Source of the DNA: Nocardioidaceae bacterium SCSIO 66511
Lineage (GTDB): Bacteria; Actinomycetota; Actinomycetes; Propionibacteriales; Nocardioidaceae
Direction: 5' to 3'
Assembly: GCA_023100825.1 (NCBI GenBank)
Contig: CP095846.1
Location: 3,038,001-3,102,000 of the forward strand
Length of the DNA stretch: 64,000 nucleotides
Shown: positions 54,626 to 64,000 of the stretch, piece by piece
How the letters are laid out: every line of letters begins with the position of its first letter
Position numbering within the stretch: position 1 is the first letter of the stretch
Program-made: the position numbers and the translations under genes
The notes under the pieces: model-generated
Database searches by the model: none
What the model was told of the DNA's origin: nothing
Seen by the model: the letters and a program-made list of their open reading frames with translations, nothing else

Positions 54626-55397
54626 GGTCGACCACCGGGTTCGTGAGCGTGCCGATGCCGTCGATCGTGATGCTGACCTCGTCGCCGACCTTCATCGGGC
54701 CGACGCCCTCGGGTGTGCCGGTGAGGAGTACGTCTCCGGGCAGCAGGGTCATGAACGACGAGACGTACGCGATGAGGTCGGGCACCTTGAAGATCATGTC
54801 GGACGTACGGCCGTCCTGGCGTACGTCGTCGCCGAGCGTCGTCTGGATCGCGATGTCATCGATCTCGAGGTTCGTCTCGATCCAAGGGCCGAGCGGACAG
54901 AAGGAGTCGAAGCCCTTGGCCCGTGCCCACTGGTTGTCGGAGCGCTGCAGGTCGCGTGCGGTCACGTCGTTGGCCACCGTGTAGCCGTACACGACCTTCT
55001 CGGCCGCGTCGGCCGGGACATCGCGGCAGATCCGCCCGATCACGACGGCGAGCTCGCCCTCGAAATGGACCTCCGAGGTCTGGCTCGGGTAGAGGATCGG
55101 ATCACCCGGGCCGACGACGCTGGTGTTGGGCTTGAGGAACACCAGCGGCTCCTCCGGCAGCTCGTGGTCGAGCTCTGCCGCGTGCGCCGCGTAGTTGCGC
55201 CCGATGCCGATCACCTTGCTGCGCGGCAGCACCGGCGCGAGCAGGCGTACCTCCTCGAGCGGGATCTTCTCGCCCGTCAGGTTGATTCCGGCGTACAGCG
55301 GATCTCCGGAGACGACGGCAACGGCCGGTGTGCCGTCGTCGTCTCCGATCAGGCCGAAACGTGGGTCCTCGTCGGTGGTGAATCTGGCAATTCGCAC
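54618..55397 (-). CDS. Fumarylacetoacetate hydrolase family protein
   Basis: A 259-residue hydrolase with the FAH fold. Metal ligands appear in [13 protein letters not shown] and [24 protein letters not shown] and [16 protein letters not shown] are typical. Relatives include acylpyruvases, oxaloacetate decarboxylases and homoprotocatechuate isomerases. Its position directly before gltX is conserved in actinobacteria and suggests a housekeeping clean-up role. Confidence 0.92.
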   Translation of the reverse strand: MRIARFTTDEDPRFGLIGDDDGTPAVAVVSGDPLYAGINLTGEKIPLEEVRLLAPVLPRSKVIGIGRNYAAHAAELDHELPEEPLVFLKPNTSVVGPGDPILYPSQTSEVHFEGELAVVIGRICRDVPADAAEKVVYGYTVANDVTARDLQRSDNQWARAKGFDSFCPLGPWIETNLEIDDIAIQTTLGDDVRQDGRTSDMIFKVPDLIAYVSSFMTLLPGDVLLTGTPEGVGPMKVGDEVSITIDGIGTLTNPVVDRD

Positions 55398-55451
55398 GTG
55401 GCGAGACTACCCGCGGCGCCGCATTGTCGGGACGCGGGTGCGTACGCCGGC

Positions 55452-55997
55452 TCAACGACGAGAACGGCGAGCGCGGTACGCCGCCACGTGCTGACGGTTG
55501 CCGCAGTTGCCGGTGTCGCAGTAGCGCTTGGAGCGGTTGCGCGAGAGGTCGACGAACACGTCGTCGCAGTCGGGCGCGGAGCAGCGTTGTAGCCGGTCGA
55601 GGTCGTCGGCGCGGATCAGGTCGACGAACGCCATCGCACATTCCGCGGCGATCCGGTCGGCGAGCGGCGCATCGGGTTCGGAGAGGTGAAGATGCCAGTC
55701 CCACGAGCCGTGGCGGGCAAGGAACGGCCGGGCGCCCGAGTCGGCGAGCACGGCATTGACCAGCTCGACCAGCGCGTCTCGGCTGCTCGCGTCCCACCAT
55801 GCGCGAAGGCGCTCGCGTACGTCGCGTACGGCGCGGACCTCGTCGTCGTCGCCGTCGATCCGGCCGGTGTACGGATGTTCGACGAGGAAGGCGTCGAGAC
55901 CGGCCCGGTCGCCGAGGCGGTCACCGTCGGCCTGCACGGTGTTCACGAGCGCCGCGGCGGTGATCAGCCCAGCACTCGTGTCATGCGCAAATTGCAT
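55452..55997 (-). CDS. CGNR zinc-finger regulator (ABATE domain)
   Basis: A 181-residue protein with an N-terminal ABATE domain (residues 1-130) and a C-terminal CGNR zinc finger (CSAPDCDDVFVDLSRN, then YCDTGNCGNRQHVAAYRAR). These are thought to be stress-responsive DNA-binding regulators. AGGAG lies six bases before the ATG. It diverges from the EamA transporter over 72 bases that contain TGACAG three times, so that transporter is a likely target. Confidence 0.9.
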   Translation of the reverse strand: MQFAHDTSAGLITAAALVNTVQADGDRLGDRAGLDAFLVEHPYTGRIDGDDDEVRAVRDVRERLRAWWDASSRDALVELVNAVLADSGARPFLARHGSWDWHLHLSEPDAPLADRIAAECAMAFVDLIRADDLDRLQRCSAPDCDDVFVDLSRNRSKRYCDTGNCGNRQHVAAYRARRSRR

Positions 55998-56069
55998 CTT
56001 GACTCCTGACAGGTCGGCGACATACCGTCATTGGTGACAGTCTAGTTTGCTCATGACAGGGGGGCCGAG

Positions 56070-57029
56070 ATGCGCACCTCGGCGCCGCGCGGCGAAATCG
56101 GCCTCGCCCTCGCGCTCACCTCGGGCGCGACCTTCGGCCTGTCGGGCTCGTTCGGCGACGCGCTGCTGGACACCGGTTGGTCGCCGCTTGGCGTCGTACT
56201 CGCTCGGATCACCGGCGCGGCCTTGCTGCTCATGGGTCCGCTTCTCGTCGTGGTCGGGCGCGGTTGGCGTCCGCAGCGCGGCAACGTACGGGCAACGGCT
56301 GTGTACGGCGTCGTCGCGGTGGCCGGAACGCAACTGTGCTTCTTCAACGCCGTGCAGTACCTCGACGTCGGAGTCGCACTGCTGCTCGAGTTCCTCGCGC
56401 CGGTTCTGCTGCTGGGTTGGACCTGGTGGCGTACGGGCAAGCCTCCCGCTGCCCTGACCGCGGTCGGCGCCGCCGTGGCGGTCGGCGGCCTGCTGCTCGT
56501 ACTCGACATCGCCGGCGACGCCTCCATGCACCCCGCCGGTATCGCCTGGGGCCTCGGCGCCGCAGTGTGCGTATGCGTCTACTTCCAGGCCTCGACCAGC
56601 ACGGACAGCCCGCCCCCGCTGGTGCTGACCACGGCGGGCATGGTCGTCGGCGCCGCCGGACTCGCCATTGTCGGAGCACTCGGAGTACTGCCGATGACGT
56701 TCTCGACGGCCGACGCCGAACTCGCCGGGCAGCCACTGCCGTGGTGGGCGATCGTGGCGCTGATCGCGGGCATCTCGACGGCAGCCGCGTACGTCACCGG
56801 GATCATGGCGATCGCCCGACTCGGCTCACGCATCGCCTCGTCCGTCGGTTTGAGCGAAGTGCTGTTCGCCGTGCTCGGGGCGTGGTGGCTGGTAGCCCAG
56901 ACCCCCACCCTGCAGCAACTCGCCGGCGGCATCCTCGTCGTATCCGGCATCGCGATCATCAGGCACGCCGAGCGCGTACCGATCGACAACTCCCCCGACC
57001 GCCGGATGCCCGCCGAGCAGGCAGGCTGA
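56070..57029 (+). CDS. EamA-family transporter (RhtA-like)
   Basis: A 319-residue membrane protein with two EamA repeats and ten predicted membrane segments. Landmarks are FGLSGSFGDALLDTGWSPL, FFNAVQYLDVGVALLLEFLAPV (in parts) and, near the end, SSVGLSEVLFAVLGAWWL. Relatives export threonine, homoserine or other metabolites. A GGGGGG stretch precedes the ATG. It is tail to tail with a MarR-type gene. Confidence 0.9.
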   Translation: MRTSAPRGEIGLALALTSGATFGLSGSFGDALLDTGWSPLGVVLARITGAALLLMGPLLVVVGRGWRPQRGNVRATAVYGVVAVAGTQLCFFNAVQYLDVGVALLLEFLAPVLLLGWTWWRTGKPPAALTAVGAAVAVGGLLLVLDIAGDASMHPAGIAWGLGAAVCVCVYFQASTSTDSPPPLVLTTAGMVVGAAGLAIVGALGVLPMTFSTADAELAGQPLPWWAIVALIAGISTAAAYVTGIMAIARLGSRIASSVGLSEVLFAVLGAWWLVAQTPTLQQLAGGILVVSGIAIIRHAERVPIDNSPDRRMPAEQAG

Positions 57030-57032
57030 CCG

Positions 57033-57488
57033 CTACCGATACGGGTCGGTGATCTCGCGCAGCATCGTCAGCCCCTCCCGGAGCTGCCGCATGCGCCGCG
57101 GTCCGAGGTGACGCTCCCACTCGCGTTCGATCCCGTCGACGATGTCGTTCGCAACGGGTACGAGGGCCTCGCCGCGCGCCGAGAGGCACACCAGGCGAGC
57201 CCGCGCGTCAGTCGGATCCCGCCTGCGTTCCACGTACCCCTTCCGTTCCAGCTGGTCGACGAGGAACCCGGCAGTCTGCTTGGTGATGTCGGCCTGCTCC
57301 GCGAGGTCGGTCAACCGCGTGCCGTTGGGTCCGATCCGCTCGACCACCCGCGCCTGCGCGGCCGAGATGTCACCCGCACCCGCGCTCGCCAGGCCGGCTA
57401 ACACTCGCTTGCTGGTCGCTCGATACGGCAGATACATCAGTAGCGCGAGGCTCAGCTCACCGTCGCCATTATCGGAGTTCTCGCCCAT
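57033..57488 (-). CDS. MarR-family transcriptional regulator
   Basis: A 151-residue winged-helix regulator (RLTDLAEQADITKQTAGFLVDQLERKGYVER in parts; wing RRDPTDARARLVCL). It diverges from the maleylpyruvate isomerase-like gene over a 57-base AT-rich gap with two palindromes, a standard MarR arrangement. Confidence 0.92.
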   Translation of the reverse strand: MGENSDNGDGELSLALLMYLPYRATSKRVLAGLASAGAGDISAAQARVVERIGPNGTRLTDLAEQADITKQTAGFLVDQLERKGYVERRRDPTDARARLVCLSARGEALVPVANDIVDGIEREWERHLGPRRMRQLREGLTMLREITDPYR

Positions 57489-57494
57489 TTAATC

Positions 57495-57527
57495 AGTCTA
57501 TCGGACTATATTGGTCAGATACTCTGA
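57495..57527. promoter_or_regulatory. Candidate MarR operators
   Basis: AGTC (57495-57498) with GACT (57504-57507), and TCAGA-TAC-TCTGA (57515-57527, perfect), lie between the divergent MarR and DinB-like genes. Confidence 0.4.
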
Positions 57528-57545
57528 TGATTGCAGGTGGTCGAC

Positions 57546-58163
57546 ATGGACGTCGACGACGTATGGAAGGCGACCGACCGCGAACGTGCCGCCCTCGCAG
57601 ATCTGCTCGACGAACTCTCACCGGCCGAGTGGGAGCATCCGTCGTTGTGTGCCGGTTGGCGCGTACGCGACGTGGCCGCACACCTGTCGCTGGCGCAGGC
57701 CGGTCGCCTCGAGGCACTGGTCATGCTCGCGCGGGCGCGGTTCGGCTTCAACCGGATGATCAAGGACTCCGCAATACGACGCGCAGAGGCTCCGTACGCC
57801 GAGTTCGCGCCGGCGATCCGGGCGATGGTCGGGTCCCGGAAGACGGCACCCGGCATCTCCGATGTCGAGCCGCTGACCGACGTACTCGTACACACCCAGG
57901 ACATCGTCATCCCGCTCGGGCGGACGCACGCCATGCCGCTCGACGCCGCTGCCCGTGCGGCTACCCGGGTCTGGTCGATGGGATTTCCGTTCCGTGCACG
58001 CAAGAGGTTCGACGGCGTGCGCCTGGTCGCAACCGATACCGACTGGGAGGCCGGATCGGGTGCCGAAGTGCGCGGCCGGATCGCCGCGATCCTGCTCGCC
58101 CTCACCGGCAGGCGCGCCGGAGCCGACCGGTTGACGCCCGCCGGCGATCAAGCCAGACCGTAG
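57546..58163 (+). CDS. Maleylpyruvate isomerase family (mycothiol-dependent, DinB-like) protein
   Basis: A 205-residue protein. The N terminus fits the MDMPI/DinB fold: [36 protein letters not shown] (in parts) with the metal-binding His, and a later [11 protein letters not shown] with another. Such enzymes use mycothiol. The actual substrate is unknown. ATG at 57546 is preferred over an in-frame TTG at 57531. Its 3' end overlaps uppS by 16 bases. Confidence 0.87.
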   Translation: MDVDDVWKATDRERAALADLLDELSPAEWEHPSLCAGWRVRDVAAHLSLAQAGRLEALVMLARARFGFNRMIKDSAIRRAEAPYAEFAPAIRAMVGSRKTAPGISDVEPLTDVLVHTQDIVIPLGRTHAMPLDAAARAATRVWSMGFPFRARKRFDGVRLVATDTDWEAGSGAEVRGRIAAILLALTGRRAGADRLTPAGDQARP

Positions 58164-58921
58164 CGCCGGCTGCGCTTTGCGTACTCCTCGATCGCCGCCC
58201 ACAGGCTCCGGCGATCGACGTCGGGCCACGTCACGTCGCTGAACACCAGTTCCGCGTACGCCGACTGCCACAACAGGAAGTTGCTCGTACGCTGCTCGCC
58301 GGACGTACGCCAGAACAGGTCGACGTCGGGCATATCCGGCTCGTCGAGGTAGCGGGCGAGCGTACGCTCGTTGACCCGCTCCGGGTTGACCCGACCAGCC
58401 GCCGCATCACGTGCGAGTGCGGCGGCGGCGTCGGCGAGCTCTGCGCGACCGCCGTAGTTGACGCACATCGTGAGCGTGAGCACGTCGTTGTTGCGGGTGA
58501 GGTCCTCGGCCACCTCGAGCTCACGGATGACGCTGCGCCACAGCCGCGGGCGACGCCCGGCCCACCGCACGCGTACGCCGAGCTCGTTCATCTCGTCGCG
58601 GCGGCGCCGGATCACGTCACGATTGAACCCCATCAGGAAACGCACCTCATCGGGCGAGCGCTTCCAGTTCTCGGTCGAGAACGCGTACGCGGAGACGTGC
58701 GTGACGCCGATCTCGATCGCGCCCTCGACTACGTCGAACAAGGCCGCCTCGCCGCGCTCGTGGCCGGCCGTGCGTGGCAGCCCGCGCTTCTTCGCCCAGC
58801 GGCCGTTGCCGTCCATCACGATCGCGACGTGCTTCGGGACCAGATCGGAGGGAACCGCCGGAGGTCGAGCGCCGGACGGATGAACGGACGGTCGGCTCGG
58901 TCGGTCGGCTCGGCGGGGCAT
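58148..58921 (-). CDS. uppS: Isoprenyl transferase (undecaprenyl diphosphate synthase type)
   Basis: A 257-residue cis-prenyltransferase making long-chain polyprenyl diphosphate, the lipid carrier for cell-wall synthesis. Motifs: [19 protein letters not shown] with the catalytic Asp, [11 protein letters not shown], and [19 protein letters not shown] (in parts). A 25-residue Pro/Arg-rich extension precedes the core. It follows recO by nine bases, the common recO-uppS pair. Confidence 0.95.
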   Translation of the reverse strand: MPRRADRPSRPSVHPSGARPPAVPSDLVPKHVAIVMDGNGRWAKKRGLPRTAGHERGEAALFDVVEGAIEIGVTHVSAYAFSTENWKRSPDEVRFLMGFNRDVIRRRRDEMNELGVRVRWAGRRPRLWRSVIRELEVAEDLTRNNDVLTLTMCVNYGGRAELADAAAALARDAAAGRVNPERVNERTLARYLDEPDMPDVDLFWRTSGEQRTSNFLLWQSAYAELVFSDVTWPDVDRRSLWAAIEEYAKRSRRYGLA

Positions 58922-58930
58922 GCGCAGAAC

Positions 58931-59659
58931 CTACCGATCGACGTGTGCCAGCGAGCGCAGGGCTCGTTCGAGATGCCAGGCAAGGTACGCGGCGACAAGT
59001 CCGCTCGCCTCGCGTCTGGTACGCGCGTCGGCGGCCTCCGCCGTCGGCCAGTCGCCACTCAACAAGGCAGCCAGCAGCTCAACGGTCGCGGCGGACGGGT
59101 TGGCCGATCCGGGCAGCCGGCAGTCGGTGCACAAGATGCCGCCGGCCGACGAGTTGAAGCTGCGATGCGGGCCGGGGTCGCCGCAGTGCGCACAGGTGTC
59201 GAAGCTCGGTGCGTACCCGGCGACGGCCAGCGAACGCAGCAGGAACGAGTCGAGGATCAGCGCCGGATCGTGCTCTCCACCCGACAGGGAGCGCAGCGCG
59301 GCGACCAGTAGGAGGTACTGCTGCACCGCGGGGTCGCCGTCTTCACCGACGAGCCGCTCCGCGGTCTCGAGCATCGCGGTGCCGGCGGTGTACGCCGCGT
59401 AGTCGGCCCCGAGACCCGAAGCGAACGGCGACAACGTCTCGACCTGGGTGATCACATCGAGGGAGCGGCCCTCCGCGAGCATCAAGTCGACGTGCATGAA
59501 CGGCTCCAGACGTGCGCCGAACCGCGAACTCGTCTTGCGTACACCCTTCGCGACGGCACGGATGCGGCCGTGCCGGCGGCTGAGCATGGTGACGATCCGG
59601 TCGGCCTCACCGAGCTTCTGCGTACGCAGCACGACAGCTTCGTCGCGATACAGGCTCAC
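58931..59659 (-). CDS. recO: DNA repair protein RecO
   Basis: A 242-residue recombination mediator loading RecA with RecR. The N-terminal OB fold is [21 protein letters not shown]; a zinc site follows with CAHCG and CTDCR. The GTG at 59659 is chosen from the conserved N terminus; GGGGGAG runs into the start codon, so the exact start is less certain. Confidence 0.93.
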   Translation of the reverse strand: MSLYRDEAVVLRTQKLGEADRIVTMLSRRHGRIRAVAKGVRKTSSRFGARLEPFMHVDLMLAEGRSLDVITQVETLSPFASGLGADYAAYTAGTAMLETAERLVGEDGDPAVQQYLLLVAALRSLSGGEHDPALILDSFLLRSLAVAGYAPSFDTCAHCGDPGPHRSFNSSAGGILCTDCRLPGSANPSAATVELLAALLSGDWPTAEAADARTRREASGLVAAYLAWHLERALRSLAHVDR

Positions 59660-59697
59660 TCCCCCATTGTGGCCTACGCCGCCGACGAACCCGTATC

Positions 59698-60663
59698 TCA
59701 GGTGAGCGCGGCGGCGAGCGTCGCGGCCGCGATGTTCGCACCGCAGGAGACGATTGCGACGTTCCTGCCCGCGAGAGCGTCTCCAAGCTTGATCGCACCG
59801 GCGACCGCTGCCGCGGCCGCACCCTCGACGAGCTGGTGATGCTCGTCGATCACCAGCCGGAGAGCGTTGCGGATCTCGTCCTCGCTCACGAGCACCCATT
59901 CGTCGACGAGCTGCTGACACAAGGGAAACGTGATCGCATCCGGAATCACCGATCCGGCCGTGCCATCGCTCAGGGTCGGCGCGGCATCGACCGTGGTGAT
60001 TCGACCGACCTCGACCGACGCCGCCATCGCCGCATCGTTGGCGGGCGAAACACCGATCACCCGTACGCCGCGGCTGCGATGCTTCAGCGCTGTAGCGACT
60101 CCGGAGATCAGACCACCGCCGCCAACGGCGACCACGACCGTGTCGGTGTCGGGATGCTGCTCGGCGATCTCGACACCGACAGTGCCCTGGCCGGAGATGA
60201 CGTCGAGATCGTCGTACGGGCTCACGTACGTAAGGCCTTCCGCCTCGGCCGCTTCCAGCGCGAGCACCTCGGTCTCGCCTGCGTCGTCGCCGAGCGTGCG
60301 TACCTCGGCGCCGAGGCGGCGGATGCCGGCGACCTTCACTGGCGATGCTCCACGCGGTACGCAGACAACACCGTGGCCACCGAGCGCCGACAACGCGTTT
60401 GCCACGCCGAGCCCGTGGTTGCCCGACGACGCGGTGATGACCCCGCGAGCTCGTACATCGGCGTCGAGGGAGGTCAACTTCGCAAGCGCCCCTCGCGCCT
60501 TGAATGAACCCGTGACCTGAAGATGCTCCGACTTCAGGCGCACGTCAGCACTCAGGCGCTCACCGAGAGCGGGAAAGGCCTCGAGCGGCGTACGACGTAC
60601 GTGCGGCGAGATCCGAGCATGGGCAGAGTCGATACGCGTAGCGAGATCGTCCGGCGCGGTCAT
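59698..60663 (-). CDS. Threonine/serine dehydratase-type PLP enzyme
   Basis: A 321-residue fold-type II PLP enzyme. The PLP Lys is in [20 protein letters not shown] is the substrate loop, and [15 protein letters not shown] binds phosphate. There is no C-terminal ACT domain, so it is the short catabolic type, unlike feedback-regulated IlvA. Threonine dehydratase, serine racemase and hydroxyectoine-type EutB share this architecture. Overlaps the preceding DUF1905 gene stop (ATGA). Confidence 0.9.
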   Translation of the reverse strand: MTAPDDLATRIDSAHARISPHVRRTPLEAFPALGERLSADVRLKSEHLQVTGSFKARGALAKLTSLDADVRARGVITASSGNHGLGVANALSALGGHGVVCVPRGASPVKVAGIRRLGAEVRTLGDDAGETEVLALEAAEAEGLTYVSPYDDLDVISGQGTVGVEIAEQHPDTDTVVVAVGGGGLISGVATALKHRSRGVRVIGVSPANDAAMAASVEVGRITTVDAAPTLSDGTAGSVIPDAITFPLCQQLVDEWVLVSEDEIRNALRLVIDEHHQLVEGAAAAAVAGAIKLGDALAGRNVAIVSCGANIAAATLAAALT

Positions 60664-60953
60664 ACGTCGACCCGTACCGACATGGCGATCTCGACCTCAT
60701 CGCCTTCGGCGATGCCGCGCGGTTTGCGCACGGCATCCTTCAACGGCAGCAGGTAGCCGCCGTCCTTGGGAAACAACGAGGTCCCGAAATCGACGTCGCC
60801 GATCCTAACCGAGACGGGGATCACCCCCCAGCCATAACTCGCAACGGTGGCGAGCTCGCGTACGTCTTCGCACTCGTCTGCGGGCAGCGGTACGAAGTAG
60901 TACGGCGCGGGGCCACGCCACTCGATCACCCGTCCGCTGAAGCTCAGATCCAC
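60660..60953 (-). CDS. DUF1905-domain protein
   Basis: A 97-residue beta-barrel-like protein with the DUF1905 pattern: FSGRVIEWRGPAPYYFVPLP, GWGVIPVSVRIGDVDFGTSL and LPLKDAVRKPRGI. Function unknown. Translationally coupled to the dehydratase downstream. Confidence 0.9.
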   Translation of the reverse strand: MDLSFSGRVIEWRGPAPYYFVPLPADECEDVRELATVASYGWGVIPVSVRIGDVDFGTSLFPKDGGYLLPLKDAVRKPRGIAEGDEVEIAMSVRVDV

Positions 60954-61099
60954 GTGTGTGCACTCGATTCGATGTCGATCATGCCTACGAGACTAAAGCA
61001 GGGTCGGGCAGTCGACGGCGAATGCGGGCGCGAAACGTGACGTTTAGACCTGACCTTCGCGGGTACCTCTCGCAATACCGAGAGACACCGGAGGTTCCC

Positions 61100-61852
61100 A
61101 TGCGAGTCGTACTCGCCGTGCTGGCCCTATTGGCCGCCGCATTCACCGCACCCGCCGTCGCATCCCCACCTGCGCCGTCGGCCGCACCCACCGCATCGAC
61201 CGTCGCCGCTGCCGACGGTTGCTACACCTGGAGCGGAGTCCTGAAGGAAGGTTCCAAGGGCGACGCCGTCAAACAACTGCAGATCCGCGTGGCCGGATAC
61301 GCCGACTACGGCGAGGTTCTGGGCATCGACGGCGAGTTCGGTCCCAAGACCAAGAAGGCAGTCGCCGGATTCCAGAAGGCATACGGCCTCGAGGCCGACG
61401 GCGTTGCCGGAGAGAAGACCTTCGCCAAGATCTACGCACTGCAGGATGACGACTGCACGCCGGTGAACTTCACCTACGGCGAGCTGAACAAGTGCAACTC
61501 GAGCTGGTCGGGCGGTCCGCTGTCGGCGAGCCAGGCCAAGGCGAACGCGCTCGTGACGATGTGGAAGCTGCAGGCCCTTCGCCATGCCCTCGGCGACAAG
61601 CCGATCACGGTGTCGAGCGGATTCCGTAGCTACTCCTGCAACTCCGCGGTCGGTGGGGCGTCGAAGAGCCGCCACCTCTACGGCGATGCCGCCGACCTGA
61701 CCGGCACCCATTCGTTCTGCACGCTGGCCAAGGAGGCTCGTAGCCGCGGCTTCTCGGAGATCCTCGGCCCGGGCTACCCCGGTCACAACGACCACACCCA
61801 CGTCGCAGCCGACCCGAGCCCGTACTGGGACGCGCCGTCCTGCGGCATCTGA
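61100..61852 (+). CDS. Secreted D-Ala-D-Ala carboxypeptidase with peptidoglycan-binding domain
   Basis: A 250-residue exported protein. A signal peptide spans residues 1-22 (ALLAAAFTAPAVA). Residues 45-115 are a PG_binding_1 domain (LKEGSKGDAVKQLQIRV, DGEFGPKTKKAVAGFQK), and 130-250 a zinc peptidase of family M15 with SRHLYGDAADL and HNDHTHVA as ligands. The layout matches the Streptomyces albus G carboxypeptidase. GGAGG lies five bases before the ATG. It trims peptidoglycan side chains. Confidence 0.95.
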   Translation: MRVVLAVLALLAAAFTAPAVASPPAPSAAPTASTVAAADGCYTWSGVLKEGSKGDAVKQLQIRVAGYADYGEVLGIDGEFGPKTKKAVAGFQKAYGLEADGVAGEKTFAKIYALQDDDCTPVNFTYGELNKCNSSWSGGPLSASQAKANALVTMWKLQALRHALGDKPITVSSGFRSYSCNSAVGGASKSRHLYGDAADLTGTHSFCTLAKEARSRGFSEILGPGYPGHNDHTHVAADPSPYWDAPSCGI

Positions 61853-61874
61853 TGCACTGACCGCCACACCGCGA

Positions 61875-61908
61875 AAAGCGGGGTTCCCGGTATCGGGAAC
61901 CCCGCTTT
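61875..61908. terminator. Bidirectional terminator between the M15 gene and leuA
   Basis: A perfect 15-bp stem, AAAGCGGGGTTCCCG (61875-61889) with its complement (61894-61908), and loop GTAT. A-run and T-run on the two sides suit both strands. Confidence 0.93.
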
Positions 61909-61941
61909 CTCCTGTGGTCAGCAGATGCGAGCCGACTCGCT

Positions 61942-63813
<1,872 letters not shown>

Positions 63814-64000
63814 CTAGGCGATGGCTCGCTTCGGGCTGGGGCCGTACTTGTTGTCACCGTGGCTGTCCAGGACGAAGAAGACGAGCAGCACGATCCAGCC
63901 GATGAACGGGATGAGTCCGATCAGGTACCACCAGCCGACCCGGCTGGTGTCGTGCAGGCGACGAATCGCAACGGCCAGACCCGGCAGGAACAGCGCCAGC
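63814..64000 (-). CDS. DUF805 membrane protein, C-terminal part
   Basis: An open frame enters from the right edge and stops at TAG (63814-63816). The visible 61 residues include AIRRLHDTSRVGWWYLI, a membrane segment (IPFIGWIVLLVFFVLD) and the ending DSHGDNKYGPSPKRAIA, a close match to the C terminus of DUF805 (YhaH-type) inner-membrane proteins. Function unknown. The N-terminal half is outside the window. Confidence 0.88.
   Translation of the reverse strand, partial: LALFLPGLAVAIRRLHDTSRVGWWYLIGLIPFIGWIVLLVFFVLDSHGDNKYGPSPKRAIA

Overview
The window is a 64-kb piece of chromosome from a high-G+C actinobacterium. The gene content fits the Propionibacteriales, probably near Nocardioidaceae; this is inferred, since no rRNA gene is present. 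Supporting signs are a Lys/Ala-rich tail on the HU protein, a coenzyme F420 gene (cofC), a mycothiol-type maleylpyruvate isomerase relative, an AdaA-AlkA fusion, many GTG starts, and a marked abundance of the word CGTAC. There are no transposases, integrases, phage genes, CRISPR arrays or rRNA genes.

Layout. 1-8.2 kb: an uptake and catabolism block (M20 peptidase end, a five-gene oligopeptide-type ABC importer, a tartrate/D-malate-type dehydrogenase and a HAD hydrolase), with overlapping starts and stops. 8.2-14.6 kb (minus strand): tRNA-Asn, an unknown protein, an alternative sigma factor, a tandem universal stress protein, dnaG and dgt. 14.7-17.4 kb: three accessory genes (metallo-beta-lactamase fold, alpha/beta hydrolase, XRE regulator). 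17.5-28.7 kb: core housekeeping genes (mutM, rnc, yceD, coaD, rsmD, recG, a DAK2 protein, rpmB, thiL, an Lrp-type domain protein, ddl, a cystathionine gamma-lyase-type gene). 28.8-34.8 kb: an accessory island with two extended ECF sigma factors (ECF42 and ECF41 types) and small redox or cyclase-like partners. 34.8-41.1 kb: gpsA, plsC, cofC, hupB, leuD, leuC and the IclR regulator ndgR. 41.1-50.1 kb: an amino-acid racemase/reductase pair, DNA alkylation repair, a two-component system facing an ABC exporter, and dialkylglycine decarboxylase. 50.2-55.4 kb: tRNA-Glu, tRNA-Gln, a VanW protein, an oxidoreductase, gltX and a fumarylacetoacetase-family gene. 55.4-64 kb: CGNR and MarR regulators, an EamA transporter, uppS, recO, a PLP dehydratase, a D,D-carboxypeptidase, leuA, and a DUF805 gene cut by the window end.

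The most unusual structures are non-coding. A composite palindromic element of about 0.55-0.66 kb occurs twice, between dgt and dnaG and between vanW and tRNA-Gln. It has 55-bp tandem units, inverted arms of about 110 bp, and a conserved two-hairpin core, and each copy begins 26-27 bases after the stop codon of the gene transcribed into it. A second, unrelated array (two 62-bp units plus a perfect 30-bp palindrome) follows rpmB. Upstream of leuA is an unlisted 14-residue leader peptide with three consecutive Leu codons followed by an 11-bp hairpin, which suggests transcription attenuation. A 15-bp inverted repeat is centred on the -10 box of the same promoter.

Regulation visible elsewhere: a MerR-type promoter with a 19-nt spacer before the metallo-beta-lactamase-fold gene, probable leaderless starts (dnaG, dgt, the XRE gene, ndgR), and palindromes between several divergent regulator/target pairs. 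Leucine synthesis (leuA, leuC, leuD, ndgR) is the one nearly complete pathway; F420, thiamine diphosphate, CoA, undecaprenyl phosphate and phospholipid synthesis are each represented by single steps.
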